Shown in pieces: positions 16,409 through 24,964 of a stretch of DNA of 64,000 bases. Position numbers and translations under genes: made by a program. The stretch comes from Massilia sp. NR 4-1 (GTDB lineage: Bacteria > Pseudomonadota > Gammaproteobacteria > Burkholderiales > Burkholderiaceae_D). Every line of letters begins with the position of its first letter. The first letter of the stretch is position 1. The notes under the pieces were generated by a model. The model ran no database searches, was not told the origin of the DNA, and saw only the letters and a program-made list of their open reading frames with translations. Location: positions 5,456,001 to 5,520,000 of the forward strand of contig NZ_CP012201.1 in the NCBI RefSeq assembly GCF_001191005.1, read 5' to 3'.

Positions 16409-17763
16409 GAACCCGCCTTCGGCATCTCGGCCAGTTTCTGCTCCAGATAATGGATATTGGTGCCGCCTTCGATGAAGCGGGCATCGACCATCAGCTCGCG
16501 GTGCAGCGGGATATTGGTCAGGATGCCTTCCACCACCATCTCGGACAGGGCGATCTGCATGCGGCGGATGGCCTGTTCGCGCGTGGCGCCGTAGGTAATC
16601 AGCTTGCCGATCATCGAGTCGTAGTTTGGCGGTACATAGTAACCCGCATAGGAATGCGAGTCCACGCGCACGCCGGGGCCGCCCGGGGTGTGCCAGGCGG
16701 TGATGCGGCCGGGCGACGGGGTGAATTTGAACGGGTCTTCGGCATTGATGCGGCACTCGATGGCGTGGCCGGACAGCATCACGTCGCGCTGGCGGAAGCG
16801 CAGCTTCTCGCCGCAGGCGATGCGGATCTGTTCCTGCACGATATCGATGCCGGTGATCATTTCGGTGACCGGGTGTTCCACCTGGACGCGGGTGTTCATC
16901 TCGATGAAGTAGAACTCGCCGTTCTCGTACAGGAACTCGAAGGTGCCCGCGCCGCGGTAGCCGATCTTGCGGCAGGCTTCGGCGCAGCGGTCGCCGATCT
17001 TCTCGATCAGCTTGCGTGGAATGCCGGGGGCCGGCGCTTCCTCGATGACTTTCTGGTGGCGGCGCTGCATGGAGCAGTCACGCTCGCCCAGCCAGACGGC
17101 GTTCTTATGCTCGTCGGCCAGGATCTGGATTTCCACGTGGCGCGGATTTTCCAGGAACTTCTCCATATACACTTCGGGGTTGCCGAAGGCGGCGCCGGCT
17201 TCGCTCTTGGTCATGGTCACGGCGTTCAGCAGCGCCGCTTCGGTATGCACCACGCGCATGCCGCGGCCACCGCCGCCGCCGGCGGCCTTGATGATCACCG
17301 GATACCCGACCTTGCGCGCAATTTGCACGATCGCCTTTGGATCGTCCGGCAAAGCGCCGTCCGAACCCGGCACGCAAGGCACGCCGGCCTTGATCATGGC
17401 CTGTTTCGCCGAGACCTTGTCGCCCATCATGCGGATCGAGTCGGAACGGGGGCCGATGAAGACAAAACCGGATTTTTCCACGCGCTCGGCGAAGTCGGCG
17501 TTCTCCGACAGGAAGCCATAGCCGGGGTGGATCGCTTCGGCGTCCGTCACTTCCGCCGCGCTGATGATGGCGGGCATGTTCAGATAGCTGAGCGTGGAGG
17601 CGGCCGGTCCGATGCACACGGACTCGTCGGCCAGCTTGACGTACTTGGCGTCTTTATCGGCTTCCGAATGGACCACAACCGTCTTGATGCCCAGTTCGCG
17701 GCAAGCGCGCTGGATACGCAGGGCAATTTCACCGCGGTTGGCAATGAGGATTTTTTCAAACAT
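16405..17763 (-). CDS. accC: acetyl-CoA carboxylase, biotin carboxylase subunit
   Basis: 452-residue ATP-grasp enzyme that carboxylates biotin on AccB in the first step of fatty acid synthesis. Visible landmarks are the N-terminal KILIANRGEIALRI, the glycine-rich ATP loop KAAGGGGGRGMR, the MEKFLENPRHVEIQ segment, the catalytic EMNTRVQVEHPVTE and the C-terminal domain. All expected residues are present and length is normal. It follows accB by 98 bases and overlaps prmA by four. Confidence 0.97.
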   Translation of the reverse strand: MFEKILIANRGEIALRIQRACRELGIKTVVVHSEADKDAKYVKLADESVCIGPAASTLSYLNMPAIISAAEVTDAEAIHPGYGFLSENADFAERVEKSGFVFIGPRSDSIRMMGDKVSAKQAMIKAGVPCVPGSDGALPDDPKAIVQIARKVGYPVIIKAAGGGGGRGMRVVHTEAALLNAVTMTKSEAGAAFGNPEVYMEKFLENPRHVEIQILADEHKNAVWLGERDCSMQRRHQKVIEEAPAPGIPRKLIEKIGDRCAEACRKIGYRGAGTFEFLYENGEFYFIEMNTRVQVEHPVTEMITGIDIVQEQIRIACGEKLRFRQRDVMLSGHAIECRINAEDPFKFTPSPGRITAWHTPGGPGVRVDSHSYAGYYVPPNYDSMIGKLITYGATREQAIRRMQIALSEMVVEGILTNIPLHRELMVDARFIEGGTNIHYLEQKLAEMPKAGS

Positions 17764-17861
17764 GGCAGGTTCGTATGTTTGCGGGCATCCGGCGGACCGG
17801 ACGCGCCTTGTAGATGGGGATAGGGCAAGTGGGGGGCGGCCGATCGGGCCGCGCGCCGCAC

Positions 17862-18335
17862 TTAGCCGATCACGAACAGGGGTTGGCCGAATTCGACCGG
17901 CTGGCCGTTTTCCACCAGAATCTGGGTCACGACACCGGCTTTTTCCGAGTCGATTTCATTGAGCAGCTTCATCGCCTCGATGATGCACAGGGTATCGCCT
18001 TCCTTGATGGTCTGGCCCACTTCGACGAAAGCGGGATTGCCCGGCGCGGAGGAGCGGTAGAAGGTACCGACCATCGGCGATTTCACCACGTGGCCGCTGG
18101 GCTCGGCGGCGGCAACGCTGGCCGGCGCGGCGCCGGCGACAGGGGCGGCCACCGGGGCGGCGGCGGGCGCGAAGTGGGCCGGCATGCCTTGCGGCTGCAT
18201 CATCACGACCTGGTTCTGCGGCGTGGCGGAGGATTTGACGATGCGAACTTTGCTCTCGCCTTCGGTTACTTCGAGTTCTGCAATATCCGATTCGGCAACC
18301 AAGTCAATCAAGGTCTTGAGCTTGCGTAGATCCAT
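17862..18335 (-). CDS. accB: acetyl-CoA carboxylase, biotin carboxyl carrier protein
   Basis: 157-residue carrier whose biotin is carboxylated by AccC and then used to make malonyl-CoA. The C-terminal biotinyl domain (about 80-157) carries Lys123 in the EAMK motif. A Pro/Ala-rich hinge (about 55-78) links it to the N-terminal helical part. The start ATG has a good upstream GGGAGTCTCAG. A 90-base spacer to aroQ holds a TTATAAAA stretch on the minus strand that may be a promoter for accBC. Confidence 0.96.
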   Translation of the reverse strand: MDLRKLKTLIDLVAESDIAELEVTEGESKVRIVKSSATPQNQVVMMQPQGMPAHFAPAAAPVAAPVAGAAPASVAAAEPSGHVVKSPMVGTFYRSSAPGNPAFVEVGQTIKEGDTLCIIEAMKLLNEIDSEKAGVVTQILVENGQPVEFGQPLFVIG

Positions 18336-18425
18336 CTGAGACTCCCTGGGTATCTTGTTTTATAAGTTGAGTGCGGATATTTCCTTGTGGGAAGTTCCGC
18401 GCTAAATGCGTGCAGATCGCGTAGA

Positions 18426-18863
18426 TTAACGCTTTTTAAGCGCAAAGTCGATGGCTAGCCGATATCCTTCGATACCCAGCCCGCAGATCGTGCCCTGCGC
18501 GATTGCACTGAGGAAAGAGTGGTGGCGAAACTCTTCGCGCTGATAAATATTGGAAATATGGACTTCAATAAAGGGGATGGCGACCCCGGCCAGGGCGTCG
18601 CGCAGGGCGACGCTGGTATGGGTCAGGCCGCCCGGATTGATGATGATACCATCCACTCCCTCGGTGCGGGCCGCGTGGATGCGGTCGATCAATGCCCCTT
18701 CATGGTTACTCTGGAAACAGGCCAGGCGGGCGCCAGCCGCCGTGGCTTGCGCCTGGGCGGCTTGCTCGACCTCGGCCAGGGTGCTTGCACCGTAGACCTC
18801 AGGCTCGCGCGTCCCCAGCAGATTCAAATTGGGGCCGTTGAGCAGTAGGAGGTTTTTTGCCAT
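18426..18863 (-). CDS. aroQ: type II 3-dehydroquinate dehydratase
   Basis: Third enzyme of the shikimate pathway, removing water from 3-dehydroquinate. The 145-residue protein begins MAKNLLLLNGPNLNLLGTRE, with catalytic Arg19 and Tyr24, and later shows NPGGLTHTSVALRDA and the catalytic His in EVHISN. I start at ATG 18863 (AGGAAAC upstream) rather than at the longer frame start at 18908, since type II enzymes start here. It lies upstream of accB in the same direction. aroE is at 25.9 kb in a separate operon. Confidence 0.95.
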   Translation of the reverse strand: MAKNLLLLNGPNLNLLGTREPEVYGASTLAEVEQAAQAQATAAGARLACFQSNHEGALIDRIHAARTEGVDGIIINPGGLTHTSVALRDALAGVAIPFIEVHISNIYQREEFRHHSFLSAIAQGTICGLGIEGYRLAIDFALKKR

Positions 18864-18947
18864 GTTTCCTGACCGTTTTTCTGCGAAAGTTCCGCATTTT
18901 GCCGCCAAGCGTGAGCAATGGCAAGTAAAAATGTATTGCAGAAAAAA

Positions 18948-19496
18948 CTACATTGCTGCCAGATCGGCACGCAGCTGATCGAACTTCAGCCGCCCCAGAT
19001 AGGTCTTCTTGACCTCGCCATCGGGACCGATCAAGACGGTATAGGGCAGGCCGCCTTGCTGATTGCCGAACTGGCGCGACAATTCCGTGCCGCCGATGCC
19101 GGCCACGTAGACCGGGTAGGTGATGTGGAATTTCTTGGCAAATTCGGCAATATTGGCGGGCGAGTCAATGCCGATACCGATGATTTGCAGGTTCTTGCCG
19201 CTGTTGGCGGTCTGCAGCTCGGACAGTTCCGGCATTTCCTGCACGCAAGGCCCGCACCAGGGGGCCCAGAAATTCACCACCAGGGTCTTGCCTTTCCATT
19301 GCGACAAGGCTTGCTGGCTGCCGGCGGCGTCGGCCATGGTTTGGCTGAACAGGGCTTGCACCGGCCCGGTCACGCCCGGCTGCACGGTCTGGGTGAGGGG
19401 CGGCGCCGGCGGCTTCTTGTTGACGCCGACCCAGGCGCCGGCGGCGGCGAACAGCACGGCAATCACGGCATAAGCGAGCAGGGTTTTCTTCTTCAT
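18948..19496 (-). CDS. TlpA-like periplasmic thioredoxin
   Basis: 182-residue membrane-anchored thioredoxin-fold protein. An N-terminal hydrophobic segment (about 5-22) anchors it in the inner membrane. The periplasmic domain has the redox pair Cys81/Cys84 in WAPWCGPC. TlpA/ResA-type proteins keep cysteines reduced, often for cytochrome c assembly. The substrate here is unknown. The start overlaps the stop of the upstream gene (ATGA), so the two are coupled. Confidence 0.9.
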   Translation of the reverse strand: MKKKTLLAYAVIAVLFAAAGAWVGVNKKPPAPPLTQTVQPGVTGPVQALFSQTMADAAGSQQALSQWKGKTLVVNFWAPWCGPCVQEMPELSELQTANSGKNLQIIGIGIDSPANIAEFAKKFHITYPVYVAGIGGTELSRQFGNQQGGLPYTVLIGPDGEVKKTYLGRLKFDQLRADLAAM

Positions 19497-20137
19497 GATT
19501 TTTCTTCTTGCGAGGGATGGGTGGAGGCGAGCAGCAGGGCGCGGACGCCGCCGAGATCGGCGCGCAGCGGCCTGCCGTCGCTACGGGGCTTCATTGCGCC
19601 GCGCAGATCGTCCAGTTCATAGATGGCGAGGTGCACACCTTCTTGCCGCCACAGGAAGCTGGCGGTCTCGACCGGATCGTAGCGCGGCCCCTTGAAGTGG
19701 GGTGTCTCCGATATGTCTATATTCCATCCCTTATTCAGCAGGAAGATCTGCACTTCCTTGGCGCTGTCGGCGAACAATTGCAGATGGATGTCGTCATGCG
19801 GGCCGGCGGTGCCGTTGAGCACGGCGCCGGTCAGGCAGGGATGGTAGCGTTCCAGCTCTTCCATCAGCTGCAGCGCCAGGCTGCGCAGGCGGAACAGGCG
19901 CGCCGGCTGGGTGTCGGCCTGGAACAGGGATTGATACAGACGCAACTCTTCCTCGATCTGATTATTGTCGGGAAGCAAACTCTGGCGCGCCTGCGCCTGG
20001 GCTTCGCCCAGCACCAGGCGCGCGGCCTTGCGCTTGGCCGTGGCATAGTCGGCGCCGTCCTGGGCGATCAGGCGCGCGGCCGTGGCGGCGATCTCGGCCC
20101 GCAGCTGCTGGCCTTCGTCATAAGGGTTTTGCATCAT
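19493..20137 (-). CDS. conserved hypothetical protein (divergent from mpl)
   Basis: 214 residues, soluble, no signal peptide. I do not recognise a catalytic motif. The N-terminal half is helical and Ala/Arg-rich (IAATAARLIAQDGADYATAKRKAAR); the C-terminal half has mixed strands (HDDIHLQLFADSAKEVQIFL, WRQEGVHLAIYELDDLRGAM). Start is one of two adjacent ATGs (20137 or 20134) opening MMQNPYDEGQQ; the longer frame to 20239 would run into mpl. It overlaps the TlpA-like gene and is divergent from mpl, with about 94 bases between them. Confidence 0.75.
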   Translation of the reverse strand: MMQNPYDEGQQLRAEIAATAARLIAQDGADYATAKRKAARLVLGEAQAQARQSLLPDNNQIEEELRLYQSLFQADTQPARLFRLRSLALQLMEELERYHPCLTGAVLNGTAGPHDDIHLQLFADSAKEVQIFLLNKGWNIDISETPHFKGPRYDPVETASFLWRQEGVHLAIYELDDLRGAMKPRSDGRPLRADLGGVRALLLASTHPSQEEKS

Positions 20138-20231
20138 ACGCGGAATGATACCCTGATTAGCCGACCCGCGAAAAAGCCGCCGGCTCAGGTAAAATCGCTG
20201 TCTTGATCCATTCGCCTGCGCACTATTCAAT

Positions 20232-21602
20232 ATGCACATTCATATACTTGGCATCTGCGGCACCTTTATGGGCGGCCTCGCCGTACTTGCCAAAGAAGCC
20301 GGCCACCGCGTTACCGGCTGCGACGCCAACGTCTATCCCCCCATGAGCACCCAGCTGGAAGCCCAGGGCATCGAGCTGATCCAGGGCTTCGGGCCGGAAC
20401 AGATCGAACTCAAGCCGGACCTGTATGTGATTGGCAATGTTGTCTCGCGCGGCAATCCGCTGGTCGAGGAAATCCTCAACCGCAGCCTGCCCTATGTCTC
20501 CGGCCCGCAGTGGATCGGCGAACATATCCTGCGCCATAAATGGGTGCTGGCCGTGGCCGGCACGCATGGCAAGACCACCACCTCGGCCATGCTGGCCTGG
20601 ATCCTGGAAGACGCCGGCTACGCGCCCGGCTTCCTGATCGGCGGCGTGCCCATGAACTTCGGTATCTCGGCCCGATTGAGCGGCAAAGGCGCCGATTCCG
20701 ATTTCTTCGTCATCGAAGCGGACGAGTACGACACTGCCTTCTTCGACAAGCGCAGCAAATTCGTGCACTACCACGCGAAAACCGCCATCCTGAATAACCT
20801 GGAATACGATCACGCTGACATCTTCCCCGATCTGGGCGCGATCGAAACCCAATTCCACCATCTGGTGCGCACCGTGCCCGGCATTGGCCGGCTCATCGTG
20901 AACGGCGACGAAGCCTCGCTGGAGCGCGTGCTGAAGCGCGGCTACTGGAGCGAAAAGGAAAGCTTCGGGCGCGTGGCGGGACGCGATTGGGCCATGAAAG
21001 AACACGAAGACGGCAGTTTCGACGTCGTCTTCCGCGGCGAGCACGCCGCCACCATCCACTGGCAGCTCACGGGCGGCCACAACCGGGCCAATGCTTTGGC
21101 CGCGATCGCCGCCGCCCGCCATGTGGGCGTGCCAGTGGCCCAGGCCGCGCAGGCCCTGGAAAGCTTCCAGAGTGTCAAGCGCCGCATGGAAGTGCGCGGC
21201 GCCGTCAACGGCATTACCGTGTACGACGATTTCGCCCACCACCCGACCGCCATCGCCACCACGGTAAACGGCCTGCGCCAGAAGATCGGCAAGCACAGCC
21301 GCATCCTGGCCGTGCTCGAACCGCGCTCCAACACCATGAAGCTGGGGGCGATGAAGGATGCCTTGCCGGGCAGCTTGGCCGAGGCCGACCTGGTCTTCGG
21401 CTTCGGCAGCGAAAAAGCCCTGGGCTGGAGCCTGGGCACGGCGCTGGCGCCGATGGGCGAAGTGGCCGGCGCCTACGAGGACATCGACCTGATGGTGAAG
21501 GCGATCGCGGCCCAGGCCCGTCCCGGCGACCATATCGTGGTCATGAGCAATGGCGGCTTCGGCGGCGTCCACCAGAAATTGCTGGAGGCCTTGGCCCGAT
21601 GA
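20232..21602 (+). CDS. mpl: UDP-N-acetylmuramate:L-alanyl-gamma-D-glutamyl-meso-diaminopimelate ligase
   Basis: Murein-peptide ligase that re-attaches the recycled tripeptide to UDP-MurNAc. The 456 residues begin MHIHILGICGTFMGGLAVLA, with the Mur-ligase ATP loop AGTHGKTTTSAMLAW (about 110-124), the EADEYDTAFFDKRSKF segment typical of Mpl and the C-terminal YDDFAHHPTAI. Length and motifs fit Mpl rather than MurC. It is the first gene of a seven-gene plus-strand run and its stop overlaps the next start by four bases (ATGA). Confidence 0.95.
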   Translation: MHIHILGICGTFMGGLAVLAKEAGHRVTGCDANVYPPMSTQLEAQGIELIQGFGPEQIELKPDLYVIGNVVSRGNPLVEEILNRSLPYVSGPQWIGEHILRHKWVLAVAGTHGKTTTSAMLAWILEDAGYAPGFLIGGVPMNFGISARLSGKGADSDFFVIEADEYDTAFFDKRSKFVHYHAKTAILNNLEYDHADIFPDLGAIETQFHHLVRTVPGIGRLIVNGDEASLERVLKRGYWSEKESFGRVAGRDWAMKEHEDGSFDVVFRGEHAATIHWQLTGGHNRANALAAIAAARHVGVPVAQAAQALESFQSVKRRMEVRGAVNGITVYDDFAHHPTAIATTVNGLRQKIGKHSRILAVLEPRSNTMKLGAMKDALPGSLAEADLVFGFGSEKALGWSLGTALAPMGEVAGAYEDIDLMVKAIAAQARPGDHIVVMSNGGFGGVHQKLLEALAR

Positions 21603-22192
21603 TTCTTTACCTGCATGGCTTCCGCTCCTCGCCGCTGTCGATGAAAGCGCGGCTGACGGGCGAGCGCATGGCGCAGCTGGGGCGCAGCGCCGAGTTCCTC
21701 GCGCCCCAGCTGCCGGCCTCGCCCAAGCTGGCGCTGGAACTGGCCTTCGGCCTGGTGCGCGATGTGCCCGCCGAGCAGCTGGCCATCGTCGGCTCCTCGC
21801 TGGGCGGCTATTACGCGACCTGGATGGCCGAGCGCCTCGGCTGCCGCGCCGTGCTGCTGAACCCGGCCACCGCCCCCTTGCAAGACCTGGAGAAATACGT
21901 CGGCGTGAGCACGGAATACCATTCGGACCGGCCGTTTGAATTCAAGCGCGAATACATCGAGGAGCTGCGCGCGCTGGCGCTGCCGCGCATCAGCCGGCCC
22001 GAGCGCTACTTCCTGATCGGCGCCACCGGCGACGAAGTGCTGGATTACCGCGACATGGTGGCCCACTACGCGGGCGCGCGCCAGCACATCATCCAGGGCA
22101 GCGATCACAGCATCACGGAATATGCGGCATACCTGACGGACGTGTTGGCGTTCTGCGGCATCGACGCCCACCCGGCCGGCGGTGCCCAGTGA
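21599..22192 (+). CDS. YqiA-like esterase (alpha/beta hydrolase)
   Basis: 197-residue alpha/beta hydrolase. It begins MILYLHGFRSSP, has the nucleophile elbow GSSLGG, an Asp in GATGDEVLDYRD and the catalytic His in GSDHSITEY, giving a full triad. YqiA-family proteins cleave short acyl esters in vitro; the natural substrate is unknown. Both ends overlap neighbours (ATGA with mpl, GTGA with ubiC), which implies coordinated translation. Confidence 0.88.
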   Translation: MILYLHGFRSSPLSMKARLTGERMAQLGRSAEFLAPQLPASPKLALELAFGLVRDVPAEQLAIVGSSLGGYYATWMAERLGCRAVLLNPATAPLQDLEKYVGVSTEYHSDRPFEFKREYIEELRALALPRISRPERYFLIGATGDEVLDYRDMVAHYAGARQHIIQGSDHSITEYAAYLTDVLAFCGIDAHPAGGAQ

Positions 22193-22794
22193 GAGGACCA
22201 TCCTTACGCCTGGCCCGCTGGCACAACCATGCGAACGCCGTCGGCGCGCCGTCCGCCTTGCGCCACTGGCTGACCGACACCGGCTCGCTGACCGTCAAGC
22301 TGAGCGCGCGCAGCGCGGCGTTCCGCCTGCAGCGCCTGCACCAGTATGCGGCCACCTGCCTGGCCGACGAGGCGGCGGCAGTCGGCTTGGCGCGACCCGG
22401 CCGCGTGCAGGAACGCGAGGTTCTGCTGCGGTGTGATAATACGCCTGTGGTGTTCGGCCATTCGGTGGTGCCGGTGTCGGCCACGGCGGCCGACTGGCCG
22501 CTGTTCGGCGCCCTCGGCGAACGGCCGCTGGGAACGACGGTGCTGTTTTCCGATCCCCTGGTCGCGCGCAGCGATTTGCAGTTCGCGCGCCTGCAGCCCA
22601 GCCATCCGCTGGCGCAGCGCGCGCGCCGCGCCTGGGCCGGGGCCACGCAAGCTGAATTGAGCGAGCAGGCCGTGCTGTTCGCGCGGCGCCGCCTGTACCG
22701 GCGCCGCCATGGATTATTGCTGGTCACCGAAGTGTTCTTTCCCTCGGTGCTGGCGTTGGCGCAAGCTGGCCACCTTATTAAGAATGACGAATAA
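22189..22794 (+). CDS. ubiC: chorismate lyase
   Basis: Converts chorismate to 4-hydroxybenzoate, the first step of ubiquinone synthesis. The 201-residue sequence follows the UbiC pattern: WLTDTGSLT near residue 30, an REVLLRCD strand, the RPLGTTVLFSDP motif and a C-terminal FARRRLYRRRHGLLLVTEVF containing the conserved terminal Glu. It starts with GTG, overlapping the upstream stop (GTGA). Somewhat longer than E. coli UbiC (165 residues). No ubiA follows. Confidence 0.9.
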   Translation: MRGPSLRLARWHNHANAVGAPSALRHWLTDTGSLTVKLSARSAAFRLQRLHQYAATCLADEAAAVGLARPGRVQEREVLLRCDNTPVVFGHSVVPVSATAADWPLFGALGERPLGTTVLFSDPLVARSDLQFARLQPSHPLAQRARRAWAGATQAELSEQAVLFARRRLYRRRHGLLLVTEVFFPSVLALAQAGHLIKNDE

Positions 22795-22797
22795 ATA

Positions 22798-24870
22798 ATG
22801 AACGTATTTTTTGAAGAATCCGGCGATTTCAAAGTCGGCACCGTCTTGTCCCAGGCGGGCGAGTCCTATCAGGTGGAAATGGCCAGTGGCAAGCGCAACA
22901 AGGTGAAGACCAAGGACGTGCTGCTGCAGTTTGAGAAACCGGGGCCGGCCGAGCTGCTGGAACAGGCCAAGGCCGTGGCGGCCGAGATCGACCTCGACTT
23001 CCTGTGGGAAGTGGCGGGCGAAGAAGAGTTCGGCTTTGCCGAGCTGGGCGCCGAATACTTCGGCCACGCGCCGCTGGCGCATGAGGCGGCCGGCCTGATC
23101 CTGAGCCTGCATTCCTCGCCCATCTATTTCTATAAGAAGGGCCGCGGCCGCTACAAGGCCGCGCCCGAGCAGTCGCTGAAAGCGGCGCTGGCCGGCATCG
23201 AAAAGAAAAAGCAGCAAGCCATCATCCAGCAGCAGTATGTCGATGAGCTCAAGCAGAACCAGCTGCCGGCCTCGATGCAGAACATCGTGCAGCAGCTGCT
23301 GTTCAAGCCGGACAAGAACACCATCGAATACAAGGCGCTGGAAGCGGCCTGCGACGAGCTGCACACCACGCCGCCGCGCCTGATGCTGGCGGCCGGCGGC
23401 ATCGCCTCGCCCAAAGAGCTGCATATGGCCAAGTTCCTGTTCGAGAACTTCCCCAAAGGCCACGGCTTCCCCGAGCTGGCCGTGCCGCAAGCGCCCGCCA
23501 ACCTGCCGCTGGCCGCCGTTGAAGCCTTCTCCATCGACGACGTGACCACCACCGAGATCGACGACGCCTTCTCGGTCGTGCATCTGGACGGCGGCAAGGT
23601 GCGCGTCGGCATCCACATCGCCGCGCCGGGCCTGGGCATCCGTCCCGACGACGCCATCGACAAGATCGCGCGCGGCCGCATGTCCACCGTGTATATGCCG
23701 GGCGACAAGATCACCATGCTGCCCGACAGCATCGTCGACGCTTTCACGCTGGCCGAAGGCAAGACCTGCCCGGCGCTGTCGCTGTACGCCACCCTCGATC
23801 CGGCCGACTGGAGCGTGATCGCCACCGAAACGCGCGCCGAGCTGGTGCCGATCGCCAACAACCTGCGCCACAACGACCTGGACGACGTGGTCAATGAAGA
23901 AAGCCTGGCCGATGGCAGCGGCGAATATCCGCGCAAGGCCGAGCTGACCCTGCTGTGGGCCTGGGCCCAGCAGCTGGAGCAGGGCCGCATGGTCAAGCGC
24001 GAAGCCTTCGGCCTGAAGCCGGAGCAGAACAACCGCGTCGACTTCAACTTCTACGTGGAAGACGATGTCGTCACCATCAGCCGCCGCAAGCGCGGCGCGC
24101 CGCTGGACAAGATCGTGGCCGAGCTGATGATCTTCGCCAACAGCACCTGGGGCAAGATGATGCACGACCATGGCGTGCCGGGCATCTACCGCAGCCAGGG
24201 CCAGGGCGTGGGCGGCTGGGCCGCCAAGATGCAGGTGCGCATGCTGACCCATGCCGCGCCGCACCAGGGCCTGGGCGTCGACCAGTATGCCTGGTCCACC
24301 TCGCCGCTGCGCCGTTACACCGACCTGGTCAACCAGTGGCAGATCCTGGCCTGCGCCGAGCATGGCGTGACCGCGCCGCTGGTGGCGCCGTTCAAGCACA
24401 AGGACGCCAACCTGTTCGCCATCGTCTCCGCCTTCGACGCGGCCTACGCCGCCTACGCCGATTTCCAGTCGAATATGGAACGCTACTGGTGCCTGCGCTG
24501 GCTGGGCCAGGAAGACGCCAAGGAAGTCGATGCCGTCGTGCTCAAGGACGAGGTGCTGCGCCTGGTCGAGATTCCGCTCGTCATCCGCCTGCCGGGCATG
24601 CCGTCGCTGGCGCGCGGCATCCAGGTCAAGCTCGACGTGCTGCGCTGGGACGAGGTGGACCTGGGCATCGAAACCCGTCTGGGCGAAGTGCCGGTCACGC
24701 AAACGGCCAGCGGGGACGTCGGCTTCGAGGAGGACGATCTGGTGGACGAGGCGAACGATCCGGCCCAGGTGGAGGAAACGGTGGCCGAAGCGGCCGACCC
24801 GGCCCAGGCCGAAGCCGCCGCCACCGAAACGGCCAGCCAGGACGGCGCGGCCGAACCGGCCGGCCAGTAA
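22798..24870 (+). CDS. RNB-domain exoribonuclease (RNase II/R-like)
   Basis: 690 residues. The RNB catalytic domain is clear: the acidic metal-binding cluster SIDDVTTTEIDDAFSVV (about 245-261), VGIHIAAPG, and YAWSTSPLRRYTDLVNQW near the C terminus. These enzymes degrade RNA 3' to 5'. The N-terminal 240 residues do not show an obvious cold-shock domain pair, and there is no clear basic S1 tail. The protein ends in an acidic, Ala/Glu-rich tail of about 50 residues. It is a shorter RNB subtype than RNase R. It starts three bases after ubiC. Confidence 0.85.
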   Translation: MNVFFEESGDFKVGTVLSQAGESYQVEMASGKRNKVKTKDVLLQFEKPGPAELLEQAKAVAAEIDLDFLWEVAGEEEFGFAELGAEYFGHAPLAHEAAGLILSLHSSPIYFYKKGRGRYKAAPEQSLKAALAGIEKKKQQAIIQQQYVDELKQNQLPASMQNIVQQLLFKPDKNTIEYKALEAACDELHTTPPRLMLAAGGIASPKELHMAKFLFENFPKGHGFPELAVPQAPANLPLAAVEAFSIDDVTTTEIDDAFSVVHLDGGKVRVGIHIAAPGLGIRPDDAIDKIARGRMSTVYMPGDKITMLPDSIVDAFTLAEGKTCPALSLYATLDPADWSVIATETRAELVPIANNLRHNDLDDVVNEESLADGSGEYPRKAELTLLWAWAQQLEQGRMVKREAFGLKPEQNNRVDFNFYVEDDVVTISRRKRGAPLDKIVAELMIFANSTWGKMMHDHGVPGIYRSQGQGVGGWAAKMQVRMLTHAAPHQGLGVDQYAWSTSPLRRYTDLVNQWQILACAEHGVTAPLVAPFKHKDANLFAIVSAFDAAYAAYADFQSNMERYWCLRWLGQEDAKEVDAVVLKDEVLRLVEIPLVIRLPGMPSLARGIQVKLDVLRWDEVDLGIETRLGEVPVTQTASGDVGFEEDDLVDEANDPAQVEETVAEAADPAQAEAAATETASQDGAAEPAGQ

Positions 24871-24885
24871 GCGCGCCTGGCCGCG

Positions 24886-24932
24886 CGGCGGGTCTCGATT
24901 TTTCTTGAGGCCCGCCGGCTTTGTCGTAGAAT
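24886..24932 (+). promoter_or_regulatory. promoter and overlapping hairpin ahead of the TonB-like gene
   Basis: TTGAGG (24905-24910) and TAGAAT (24927-24932) with a 16-base spacer form a plausible sigma-70 promoter. The -35 lies in the right arm of an 11-base stem (24886-24896 with 24907-24917, one G-T pair), with a T-rich ten-base loop. The hairpin may weakly terminate the RNB gene or modulate this promoter. Confidence 0.45.
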
Positions 24933-24964
24933 GCAGCATTCTGTTTGCTCTGGCCCAGCCCCGC

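Noticed and set aside
19493..20239. Longer start of the hypothetical gene opposite mpl (20239)
   Set aside because: It would overlap the mpl start and adds a sequence unlike the rest; ATG 20137 is preferred.
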